DNA of 49,547 nt from JABDBK01 sp964453575 (GTDB lineage Bacteria; Pseudomonadota; Gammaproteobacteria; DSM-16500), in assembly GCA_964453575.1 (NCBI GenBank), contig CAYVRW010000006.1, forward strand, positions 1-49,547, read 5' to 3'. A program made the translations under genes and the position numbers. The first letter of the stretch is position 1. Each line of letters begins with the position of its first letter. The notes under the pieces were generated by a model, which made no database searches, was not told the origin of the DNA, and was given only the letters and a program-made list of their open reading frames with translations. Shown piece by piece: positions 25,423 through 33,225 of this stretch.

Positions 25423-26700
25423 ATGGATTTTATAAAAAAAATAATACTCATTTGGTTTGTCATAATTCCAAATATAGTATTTGCATTACCACCCATTGAA
25501 AAGTGCAACATGAATGGCCTCTGGTATGCAGAGCTATGGCCGGCATATCCATTTCACGTTGTGCAATCAGGATCATCGGTAATCTTTACTACCCCTACCT
25601 TGCCACCAGAGGATCAGTTTACAGGAGCTGGTTCGGTGATGCCTTGGGGGGTTGAATTTTATATCGAAAGCAGACATTCAGAGCGTACTGAGCTTAAAGG
25701 AAAGTTTGTACGTCAATGTGCCGCCATGATATGGCAGTCAGTAGAGTTTCCTGAATCAGAAGATACTATGGTGCGGATACCGATAAAAATAGTCGAACCT
25801 ATTGAAAAGGAGCTCATTATTACTGCCGAGCCACGCATGCCGAATTTTAAAGCAAAGGTAGTTTTGGATGGTCCATTTGGTTTAATAAAAATGAATCCAG
25901 ATATTCCGGCTTATACTTGGGGCATTCAAATTAATCATGATCTTGGTACTGATTTGCATATCGATGCATATCTTGATAATGTTGAGAATGATAGCGATAT
26001 TCATCAGCCAAATTTTAATTCCTTGAAGGAAAGGATAACCAAAGACGGTAAAACCTCAATTGTAGATGTACCTGGTGGTGTGGTGGGCGGACAATTAACA
26101 TTATCGGTGGATTATTATCGAAATTTGCATATTGAAAAGAAGTTTTCCATTCTTAAAGGTACGAATCCTGGCCAAGCAGCAATTGAACAAGTATTAACGG
26201 ATAAAACGTTAAGACAGATTGCGTGTCAAGAAAGTAGGTATAAGCAATTTATTGCGCCTAGAGAAGGTGGGGTAGGTAAATTGAATACTAAAGATAGAAG
26301 TCGAGGAGGTGTTGGGATTATGCAGTTATACGAACCCGTGCCGACAGCAGCTGAAATATGGAATTGGCGAGAAAATTTAAAAGGAGGAATGGAGTTATAT
26401 AAGGAAAAAGTTGCCATTGCAAATAACCTACCCGCAAAGGAATTTAAAGATTTAAATAAAGAACGAGCTGAAATGGGTTTGCCAGCCTGCACTAAACCTC
26501 TTCCATCTCTCAATTCAGAACAACAAGAACGGGAGGTGTTACGATTATATAATTGTGGACATGAATATTGGTGGCAGCCAAGAAATGCGCCCAATTGCGA
26601 AGGACATTGGGTTCAATCACTTTCATGTGAAAGAGAAGGTAAAACAGGATATGATCCAGAGTATGTAAATAATGTATTGAAGTGCGACATTAACCATTAA
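25423..26700 (+). CDS. Secreted protein with lytic-transglycosylase-like C-terminal domain
   Basis: This 425-residue protein has a signal peptide (FIKKIILIWFVIIPNIVFA). Residues of about 25-245 form a beta-rich region with no recognised family. From about 250 it resembles an SLT/lysozyme fold: IACQESRYKQF, where the Glu of the ES motif is the expected catalytic acid, then GGVGIMQLYEP, then NWRENLKGGMELYKEKV and LRLYNCGHEYWWQP. Such enzymes cleave peptidoglycan or chitin-like glycans. Several cysteines (CNMNG, PACTKP, NCGHEY, NCEGHW, LSCERE) suggest an exported, disulphide-bonded protein. A T2SS or periplasmic destination is possible. Confidence 0.72.
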   Translation: MDFIKKIILIWFVIIPNIVFALPPIEKCNMNGLWYAELWPAYPFHVVQSGSSVIFTTPTLPPEDQFTGAGSVMPWGVEFYIESRHSERTELKGKFVRQCAAMIWQSVEFPESEDTMVRIPIKIVEPIEKELIITAEPRMPNFKAKVVLDGPFGLIKMNPDIPAYTWGIQINHDLGTDLHIDAYLDNVENDSDIHQPNFNSLKERITKDGKTSIVDVPGGVVGGQLTLSVDYYRNLHIEKKFSILKGTNPGQAAIEQVLTDKTLRQIACQESRYKQFIAPREGGVGKLNTKDRSRGGVGIMQLYEPVPTAAEIWNWRENLKGGMELYKEKVAIANNLPAKEFKDLNKERAEMGLPACTKPLPSLNSEQQEREVLRLYNCGHEYWWQPRNAPNCEGHWVQSLSCEREGKTGYDPEYVNNVLKCDINH

Positions 26701-26713
26701 TCTAGGAAAATAC

Positions 26714-27544
26714 ATGTTAAAAAAATTTAATCTTACAATTTTTTGTTTATTAGGACTTTCTTCTTTAGCATTCTCTTACGAGAAAATATTCAACAATTAT
26801 TCTGTTGCAATTACTGGAGACGACAGTGCCTATGGTTATAAACTTTCTGTTGCGCCTATAATATTATCTTCTGCTAAAAGTATTCCTAATAAGCAATTAG
26901 GTACTCCTAAAAATATTGGCAAATCTATCTGGGGCATTTCTACACGTGATCTTCCAGTTACAGAAGGTGATTGTGATGTTGCTAATGTAATGACTTGTGA
27001 TGAAGAATCAAGATATTGTTATAATCATTGCCTTGTAAGCTCACCACCAGATGTATTAGCTTTTGATCAAAAAGCTAACAAAATATATTTTTTGGTTGGA
27101 ACACCAGCTATAGGAACAGGCGGCGGACCAGCATTTTTATTTGTTGGGAACTTAAATAAAAAAGAAGTTAGATTATTGCATGCAGAAGAAGATCAGGAAA
27201 AAGGTTCTTTATCTCCTTCAGGAAGATATTTTCTAATGCATGGATATAGCGTCATTAAAATGTATGATACTCAACAAAATTATGTACGTACCGAGTTAAA
27301 TAAATCAGAAAATATTTATAACGAAAACCAAGATATAAGACACAAATTAACAATAAAAAAATGGTTGAATGACACTCAATTTATGTATGTTGATATTGCA
27401 CGCCATTTTGTTCGTCCTATTCCTGAAGGGGGAGAGCCTTTTTATAGCGCGAAAGACGTCACTTATGATATTGAAAGTAAAAAAATAGTAAGTGAAAGGA
27501 ATATCACAAAAGCAGACGCTGATACTTATGAGAAGCAATTATAG
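26714..27544 (+). CDS. Hypothetical secreted protein
   Basis: This 276-residue protein has a signal peptide (LKKFNLTIFCLLGLSSLAFS) and no lipobox. The mature part contains four cysteines close together (GDCDVANVMTCDEESRYCYNH) and beta-propeller-like strands (NKIYFLVGTPAIGTGGGPAF; LSPSGRYFLMHGYSVIKMYD). I recognise no family. It starts 13 bp after the transglycosylase-like gene, so the two are probably co-expressed and act in the same extracytoplasmic compartment. Confidence 0.6.
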   Translation: MLKKFNLTIFCLLGLSSLAFSYEKIFNNYSVAITGDDSAYGYKLSVAPIILSSAKSIPNKQLGTPKNIGKSIWGISTRDLPVTEGDCDVANVMTCDEESRYCYNHCLVSSPPDVLAFDQKANKIYFLVGTPAIGTGGGPAFLFVGNLNKKEVRLLHAEEDQEKGSLSPSGRYFLMHGYSVIKMYDTQQNYVRTELNKSENIYNENQDIRHKLTIKKWLNDTQFMYVDIARHFVRPIPEGGEPFYSAKDVTYDIESKKIVSERNITKADADTYEKQL

Positions 27545-27589
27545 TTAATTGGACGATAAAACGGATGATTTAAGTTAAATCAAATCCTA

Positions 27590-27801
27590 GGCATTGTTGC
27601 GCAATTCACTGCTTTTTCGTGCCCGAGCCCGTGCCCGTCTTTTTTTATGACTTCAACATTCTTCCATGGATTTTCTTTGTATTCATTCCCATATTTCATT
27701 AATGACTAAAGAAAAAGCTTAACTTTTTCAACGAAAAAAAACGGGCACGGGCACGCACACGGGCTCGGGCACGAAAAAGCAGTGAATTGCGCAACAACGC
27801 C
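27590..27801. mobile_element. MITE (212 bp) with 44-bp terminal inverted repeats and 9-bp target duplication
   Basis: The terminal inverted repeats (27590-27633 and the reverse complement of 27758-27801) match at 43 of 44 positions and begin GGC(A/G)TTGTTGCGCAATT. The element is flanked by the direct repeat CAAATCCTA at 27581-27589 and 27802-27810. The inner arms are rich in CCCGTG units. There is no coding capacity. The GGCxTTGTTG tips and 9-bp duplication are like IS5/IS903-group elements, so mobilisation by such a transposase is inferred. Confidence 0.85.
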
Positions 27802-27893
27802 CAAATCCTATTTCCAAAACAGCAATAACCAACTAATTTTTACTCTTTTAAAAGCTATTACTAAGTGTTATAATCATAAAGAATCAGAAAATA

Positions 27894-27953
27894 ATGAAAA
27901 TTTATAAACATAGAAGCTTTCATCAGTGGCTCAAATTATATGAGGTGAAGTAA
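27894..27953 (+). pseudogene. 19-codon remnant of a RelE-type toxin gene
   Basis: The tiny frame encodes MKIYKHRSFHQWLKLYEVK. The start matches the toxin family N-terminus (compare MQVFKNKMFFKWAK of the toxin at 21730). The last codons match its C-terminus (LYEV, with TTATATGAGGT in common). The middle of about 100 codons is missing. The stop lies 1 bp before the antitoxin start, so translational coupling may persist. Confidence 0.8.
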
Positions 27954-27954
27954 T

Positions 27955-28272
27955 ATGAAAAAAAGTTTACTTGAAGTGGCGCATGAAATGGCTGCTGATT
28001 TATACGAAGCGGGCGTAATAGATGCTGTGACGATGCGAGAATACGAATCTATTTGTATTCCGCCCGTTCGTGAATTAACTCCTCGTGAAATAAAAAAAAT
28101 TCGGTTGCATGAAAAAGTAAGCCAAGCTATTTTTGCTAAATATTTAAATACCAGCACATCAACTGTACGTCAGTGGGAACAAGGTGGAAAACATCCGCGC
28201 GGTACATCGCTTCGATTGTTAAATCTTATTGCAGAAAAAGGATTAAAGGTTCTTTCTGATGAAGCAGCTTAA
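27955..28272 (+). CDS. Orphan HTH antitoxin
   Basis: This 105-residue protein is a close paralogue of the antitoxin at 21007. Shared segments include VDAVTMREYESICIPPVREL (present as INATTMREFDELCLPKVKDL there) and the HTH stretch STVRQWEQGGKHPRGTSLRL. Its toxin partner survives only as a 19-codon fragment immediately upstream. It probably still binds DNA. It could autoregulate, or neutralise related toxins in trans, including the one at 21359; that is inference. Confidence 0.85.
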   Translation: MKKSLLEVAHEMAADLYEAGVIDAVTMREYESICIPPVRELTPREIKKIRLHEKVSQAIFAKYLNTSTSTVRQWEQGGKHPRGTSLRLLNLIAEKGLKVLSDEAA

Positions 28273-28310
28273 AATAAATTAATCTAATGTTCAATCACAA
28301 TCCGGCATTC

Positions 28311-28345
28311 CATTTGAAATTTACATTTGTTTTGATGTAAATTAT
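28311..28345 (+). promoter_or_regulatory. Ankyrin-family promoter block 2
   Basis: TTGAAA (28314-28319) and TGTAAA (28336-28341) are 16 bp apart. The segment also contains a perfect inverted repeat AATTTACA (28318-28325) / TGTAAATT (28336-28343) that could be an operator. The common leader with AAAAAGGA follows. Confidence 0.6.
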
Positions 28346-28381
28346 CCTCCTCCCCTAATAACAACAAAAAGGAACTGTTGA

Positions 28382-29671
28382 ATGAGCAATACAAGATACA
28401 TGGAACCTATGATCCAACATTTGTTTGATCTGATCAATCAAGGTGCTCCAAAAGATGAACAGCAAGCCAAACAAATAGCTGATGAAGCAATAGAATACAT
28501 AAAAGCCATTCAACAATTAGAACAAATAGAACAGAGTAAAAATATTGTTTATGAGAAATTAAATAAAAAAATTAAATTTATTAATAATGTAAACCTTGAA
28601 GTAAACGATCAACATGGCAGGACCTTACTTACTTGTGCTAGCTATCACGATCATGTTCCGATAGCTCGAGCGCTGCTGGCAGCCAAGGTCGATCCTAATA
28701 AAAAGGGTGAAAATGGTTATACACCACTTAATATGGCTGCTGTTTTAGGTCATGTTTCGACTATTCAAATACTATTGGAAGCCAAAGCTGATATTAATAA
28801 TGAAGCAGAAAAAGATATGTTACCTCTTCCTGTAGCTATTATACAAGGACATGAGAAAGCTGTTCAAGCATTACTGATCGCTAAAGCTGATCCTAATCGC
28901 GCTTGTGGGATATATGACACCCCACTCCTTTGTGCTGTTTTAAAAAAGCATATTCAAATTGTTCAGCTGTTATTGGCAGCAAAAGCTTGTCCTGATAAAG
29001 ACCGGCTGGGTGTGACTCCTCTAACCTGGGCTGCGAAAGAAAACTATACTCAGATTGTGGTAACATTGCTGGAAGCGAAAGCCGATCCTAATAAAATGGA
29101 TAAAATGAACAAAATGCCACTCTGTAGTGCTATTGACAGCAGGCAAGTCCAAATGGTAACAATATTATTGGATGCAAAAGCAGATGTTAATAAAGTAAAT
29201 GAAATGACAGGTGAAACAGCACTTACTTGCGCTGTAAAATATAGAAATTTTGAAATAATAAGTTTATTATTAAGCGAAAAAGCTGCTATTACACATCCAA
29301 TAACATTTTTTGATTTTTTAATGCCAACTGATCCACGTGTCCCGGATTTTTTGTATTGCCTGAATGCCTTGAGTGAACAACAACATCATTTGCGTGAATT
29401 AAATTTGCCTGGTCCTGAACTATTAAGTGATGAACAATATCAAGCGATGGAGCAATACCGTTATCAACTTGCTAAAGTAGGAGGACGGTTTAGTCGTGAA
29501 GCGTTAAATCCAGCAATTGGAAATATCCTTATTCCACCGTTGATTAACATTATTGGTCAATATGATGCACCGCTTCATCGCCTTAATAATCCACCTACAT
29601 TCTTTGATAAACGACAAGTTGAAGCATTTCGTATAGGAGTTGCCGAACAATATAAAAAATTTTATCCGTAG
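28382..29671 (+). CDS. Ankyrin-repeat protein, MSNTRYMEP family, member 3 (about 7 repeats)
   Basis: This 429-residue protein has the family N-terminal module (MSNTRYMEPMIQHLFDLI, then DEQQAKQIADEAIEYIKAIQ). About seven ankyrin repeats follow, more degenerate than in its relatives, for example YDTPLLCAVLKKHIQIVQLL. The C-terminal module has VPDFLYCLNALSEQQHHLRE and ILIPPLINIIGQYDAPLHRL. It ends in QYKKFYP, not the RKKFFGWF tail of members 1 and 2. It heads a two-gene unit with the gene 34 bp downstream. Confidence 0.85.
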   Translation: MSNTRYMEPMIQHLFDLINQGAPKDEQQAKQIADEAIEYIKAIQQLEQIEQSKNIVYEKLNKKIKFINNVNLEVNDQHGRTLLTCASYHDHVPIARALLAAKVDPNKKGENGYTPLNMAAVLGHVSTIQILLEAKADINNEAEKDMLPLPVAIIQGHEKAVQALLIAKADPNRACGIYDTPLLCAVLKKHIQIVQLLLAAKACPDKDRLGVTPLTWAAKENYTQIVVTLLEAKADPNKMDKMNKMPLCSAIDSRQVQMVTILLDAKADVNKVNEMTGETALTCAVKYRNFEIISLLLSEKAAITHPITFFDFLMPTDPRVPDFLYCLNALSEQQHHLRELNLPGPELLSDEQYQAMEQYRYQLAKVGGRFSREALNPAIGNILIPPLINIIGQYDAPLHRLNNPPTFFDKRQVEAFRIGVAEQYKKFYP

Positions 29672-29705
29672 TCATCTGGTAAAAATAACAATAAGGAGCG
29701 ATTGA

Positions 29706-31199
29706 ATGAGCAATGCAAGATATATGGAACCTATGGTTCAACGTTTGTTTGATCTGGTCAAACAGAATGCTCCGAAAGATGAGGAGCAAGCGAAACAAAT
29801 GGCTGAAAAAGTAAGCGCATACATAGAAATCATTCAGCAATTAGAACAGTCTAGAAAAGCGATTTATCAAAATGCAAGAAAAAAAATAGAATTGGATAAT
29901 GAAGCTGTAAGTCTTGAAGCCATAGATGAGCAAGGTGCAACACCCCTTCTATATGCTGTAAAACGCGGCCATATCTTAATTGTTGAAGAGTTGCTTACAG
30001 CTAAAGTCTCTCCTGAAAAAACAAATCAAAAAACAGGTGAAACACCGCTTTCTTGGTCTGCTTATGAAGGCCATGCTCTGATTACTCAAGCATTATTGCT
30101 AGCTAAAGCAGATCCTAATAAAACAGGGGAAGAAGGTGTAACACCCATTTACTGGGCTTCCCAAAAAGCCCATATTTCGTGTATCGAAGCACTTCTTGCA
30201 GCTAAAGCAGATCCTGATAAGGCAAATGCAAAAGGCGGAACACCTCTCACAGAGGCTGCTGGTCGGGGAAATGTTTTGATTGTGCAAACATTACTGCAAG
30301 CCAAGGCCAATCCTAACAAAGCGGTTGATGATAAAGGTATAACACCACTCCTTAATGCTATCCAAAAAGGGCATGTTTTAATTGTTCAAGAGTTGCTTAC
30401 GGCTAAAGCTATTCCTGATATAGATGAAACAGGAGACGTAACACAACTCACTCTCGCTGTTGAGATAGGTCATGTTCAAATTACTCAATTATTATTAGAA
30501 GCTAAAGCTGATCCTAATAAAGCAAGTAATAATGGTACAAGACCACTCACCTTCGCTGCTCAAAAAGGCCGTATTCAAATTATTCGAGCATTACTTGAAG
30601 CTAAAGCTGATCCAAATAAAGTAAATGAAGCGTCACATGCGACGCCGCTTATGTATGCTGCTTTTAACGGACATACAGATACCGTAGAGATATTAATATA
30701 TGCAAATGCAAATGTAGATATTTCAACTGAGGAAGGAACAACAGCCCTTGGTTGCGCTGTAACACATAAGAGCATTGAAGTGGTAAGTTTATTATTGAAA
30801 GAACAAGCATCTATTTGCAATCCCAAAAAACTTATTGAGTTTTTATTGTCTTATGATCCGCGTGATCCGAATGTGCTTATTTGTTTGAATGTTTTGAGTA
30901 AGCAGCAAAATAATTTGCGCAAATTAAACGTCATCGATGCAAGTTTATTAAGTGATGATGACTATCAAGCGATGGAAAAATACCGCAATGAACTTTCAAA
31001 AGTCGGTGAAAAGCTTGGCCGTGAAGCATTAAAAGAATCTCTTGGAAACATCCTTCCTTCTGCACTCATTAATATGATCACTAAGCTTGATGCGCCGCTT
31101 TATCGTCTTAATGATTCACCTACATTATTCAGTAATAAAAAGGAAGTTGATGAGTTTCGTGAAGAAATTACCAAAAAATATAAAGAATTTTGTCCATGA
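29706..31199 (+). CDS. Ankyrin-repeat protein, MSNTRYMEP family, member 4 (about 9 repeats)
   Basis: This 497-residue protein opens MSNARYMEPMVQRLFDLV. About nine near-consensus ankyrin repeats follow, many ending in the hallmark LLxAKADPNK. The C-terminal module has DPRDPNVLICLNVLSKQQNN and ILPSALINMITKLDAPLYRL, ending KKYKEFCP. Its last 380 bp and about 22 bp past the stop are nearly the same as in the gene at 31814, which points to recent duplication or gene conversion. The binding partner is unknown. Confidence 0.87.
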   Translation: MSNARYMEPMVQRLFDLVKQNAPKDEEQAKQMAEKVSAYIEIIQQLEQSRKAIYQNARKKIELDNEAVSLEAIDEQGATPLLYAVKRGHILIVEELLTAKVSPEKTNQKTGETPLSWSAYEGHALITQALLLAKADPNKTGEEGVTPIYWASQKAHISCIEALLAAKADPDKANAKGGTPLTEAAGRGNVLIVQTLLQAKANPNKAVDDKGITPLLNAIQKGHVLIVQELLTAKAIPDIDETGDVTQLTLAVEIGHVQITQLLLEAKADPNKASNNGTRPLTFAAQKGRIQIIRALLEAKADPNKVNEASHATPLMYAAFNGHTDTVEILIYANANVDISTEEGTTALGCAVTHKSIEVVSLLLKEQASICNPKKLIEFLLSYDPRDPNVLICLNVLSKQQNNLRKLNVIDASLLSDDDYQAMEKYRNELSKVGEKLGREALKESLGNILPSALINMITKLDAPLYRLNDSPTLFSNKKEVDEFREEITKKYKEFCP

Positions 31200-31324
31200 A
31201 TAACATCAATTATAAATCAATTTTTCCGATCAATAATTCTTAAGAACCTATCTTTTAACTTGCCAAAAGTATAAGGTAGCGATGACAGAGGCATTTGATA
31301 GTTGTTTTAGCCATTTTTTATCTC

Positions 31325-31585
31325 TCAATGATTCATCATGTACTGAACTAGGCTGCACATACCAGCAAATCCCGCAAGATAGGTTCCCATGATCCAAAAA
31401 AAGTTTTTCCAAAGCCTATTATTAACTTCTTTAAATCCTGAATCAACTTTGCCTTCTAATGAATCAAATCGACTATCCATTTTGTCAAAACGTTTTTCCA
31501 TTCTTATTAAGGTTTGATTTATGTGCCCAATGGATTGTTCAAGTAAAGCAATGCGTGTATCGTCAGTATGTTTATGGGATTTCAT
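31325..31585 (-). CDS. Small coiled-coil membrane protein (XhlA-like layout)
   Basis: This 86-residue protein has an N-terminal coiled coil of about 45 residues with heptads (RMEKRFDKMDSRFDSLEGKV). One C-terminal membrane helix follows (FFWIMGTYLAGFAGMCSLV). The layout resembles XhlA-like or phage-type tail-anchored proteins, but such small proteins also occur alone in chromosomes, and no phage genes surround it. It is transcribed against the flanking ankyrin genes. Confidence 0.65.
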   Translation of the reverse strand: MKSHKHTDDTRIALLEQSIGHINQTLIRMEKRFDKMDSRFDSLEGKVDSGFKEVNNRLWKNFFWIMGTYLAGFAGMCSLVQYMMNH

Positions 31586-31686
31586 TTTAATTTTCTCATC
31601 ATTATTATGTTTATAGTATTACTTTTTCGATATGAGAGCAACTGGATTAAAAATAAGCAAACAGGCGGTCACTATCAGTGTAGATT

Positions 31687-31810
31687 GAGTTATAGATGAT
31701 GCAGGTGCTAAAGCAGATGCATGTGTCTATGAAAAATTATTATCATTTGAAATTCACATTTGATTTGATGTAAATTACCCTCCTCCCATAATAACAACAA
31801 AAAGGACTAT
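31687..31810 (+). repeat. Duplicated intergenic block (copy A) with ankyrin promoter block 3
   Basis: This block is nearly the same as 34263-34408 except for a gap of about 19 nt. It contains TTGAAA (31747-31752), TGTAAA (31769-31774; 16-bp spacing) and the shared leader. Its first part reads like ankyrin coding sequence (DAGAKADA), so it may be partly an old gene fragment. Confidence 0.6.
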
Positions 31811-31813
31811 TGA

Positions 31814-33208
31814 ATGAGCAATACAAGATACATGGAACCTGTGATCAAACGGTTATTTGACCTGGTCAAGCGAGATGCACCGCAAGATGAGCAACAAGCC
31901 AAACAAATGGCTGATGAGGCAAAAGAATACATAGAAGCCATTCAGCAGCTAGAACAATATAGAAAGATAGCTTATCAACGATTAAGTAAAAAAATTAAAT
32001 TAGATAATGGGGCAAGCCTTGAAACAACGGATGAGAATGGGGCAACTTTTTTAACCTGGGTTTGTCAAAAAGGCCATACTTTGATTGTTCAGGCGCTGCT
32101 TGCAGCTAACGTTTCTCCTGATAAAGCATATGAAAACAATGGCATCACTCCACTGCTTTTTGCTATTAAGAATAATCATAGCTCAGTTGCTCAAACGCTT
32201 CTTACGGCTAAAGCTGATCCTGATAAAGCAAATGAAAAAACAGGTGAAACAGTACTATCCTGGACTGCTTATGAAGGCCATACTCAGATGACTCAAGCGT
32301 TATTGATAGCCGGAGCAGATCCAAATAAGACAGATGAAGATGGTGCAACACCGCTCTACTGGGCTGCCAAAAAAGCACATATCTCGACTCTTCAATCGCT
32401 TCTTTCAGCTAAGGCAAATCCTGATAGAGCAACTGAAAAAGGTATAACGGCACTCTCAGCGGCTGCTGAAGAAGGCCATCTTCAAATTATTCAAACATTA
32501 CTAAAGGCTAAAGCTGATCCTAATGCAGCAGTCAAAAATGGAGGGACACCGCTTACCTGGGCTTGTGAAAAAGGGTATGTTCAAATTATTCAAGCATTAC
32601 TAGAAGCTAAAGCTGATCCTGATAAAATAAATGAAAAAGTAGGTGCAACACCACTTATTTTTGCTACTTTTTTTAATGCACATACAGATGCGGTGGAAGT
32701 GTTATTACAAGCGGGTGCAAAAATAGATATTCCGATAAAAGATGGAACAAGGGCCCTTGACTATGCTACAAGTAAAAAAAACCTTGAAATGATAAGTTTA
32801 TTATTGAAAGAACAAGCATCTATTTGTAATCCCAAAAAACTTATTGAGTTTTTATTGTCTTATGACCCGCGTGATCCGGCTGTGCTTTTTTGTTTGAATG
32901 TTTTGAGTAAACAGCAAAATAATTTACGCAATTTAAAGATCACTGATGCAAATGTATTGAGCGATGATGATTACCAAGCGATGGAAAAATACCGCAATGA
33001 ACTTTCAAAAGTAAGTGAAAAGCTTGGCCGTGAAGCATTAAACGAATCTATTGGAAAAATCGTTCCTTCTACAATCATTAATATGATTGCTAAGCTCGAT
33101 ACGCCGCTTTATCGCCTCAATGATTCGCCTACATTATTTAGTAATAAAAAGGAAGTTGAGGATTTTCGTGAAGAAATTACCAAAAAATATAAAGAATCTT
33201 GTCCATGA
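31814..33208 (+). CDS. Ankyrin-repeat protein, MSNTRYMEP family, member 5 (about 8 repeats)
   Basis: This 464-residue protein starts MSNTRYMEPVIKRLFDLVKR and continues with the standard DEQQAKQMADEAKEYIEAIQ helix. About eight ankyrin repeats follow, one lengthened by a residue (IFATFFNAHTDAVEVLLQ). The C-terminal module has IVPSTIINMIAKLDTPLYRL and ends KKYKESCP, close to member 4. It has its own promoter block and no same-strand partner directly downstream; the Rpn-type nuclease gene converges on it 17 bp away. Confidence 0.87.
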   Translation: MSNTRYMEPVIKRLFDLVKRDAPQDEQQAKQMADEAKEYIEAIQQLEQYRKIAYQRLSKKIKLDNGASLETTDENGATFLTWVCQKGHTLIVQALLAANVSPDKAYENNGITPLLFAIKNNHSSVAQTLLTAKADPDKANEKTGETVLSWTAYEGHTQMTQALLIAGADPNKTDEDGATPLYWAAKKAHISTLQSLLSAKANPDRATEKGITALSAAAEEGHLQIIQTLLKAKADPNAAVKNGGTPLTWACEKGYVQIIQALLEAKADPDKINEKVGATPLIFATFFNAHTDAVEVLLQAGAKIDIPIKDGTRALDYATSKKNLEMISLLLKEQASICNPKKLIEFLLSYDPRDPAVLFCLNVLSKQQNNLRNLKITDANVLSDDDYQAMEKYRNELSKVSEKLGREALNESIGKIVPSTIINMIAKLDTPLYRLNDSPTLFSNKKEVEDFREEITKKYKESCP

Positions 33209-33225
33209 ATAACATCAATTATAAA

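Noticed and set aside
31230..31320. Possible transposase remnant between ankyrin member 4 and the coiled-coil gene
   Set aside because: No frame gives a recognisable transposase segment, and no inverted repeats or target duplication were seen.
31325..31585. XhlA-like coiled-coil membrane protein as a sign of a prophage
   Set aside because: No capsid, tail, integrase or lysis genes are nearby; such small proteins also occur alone.
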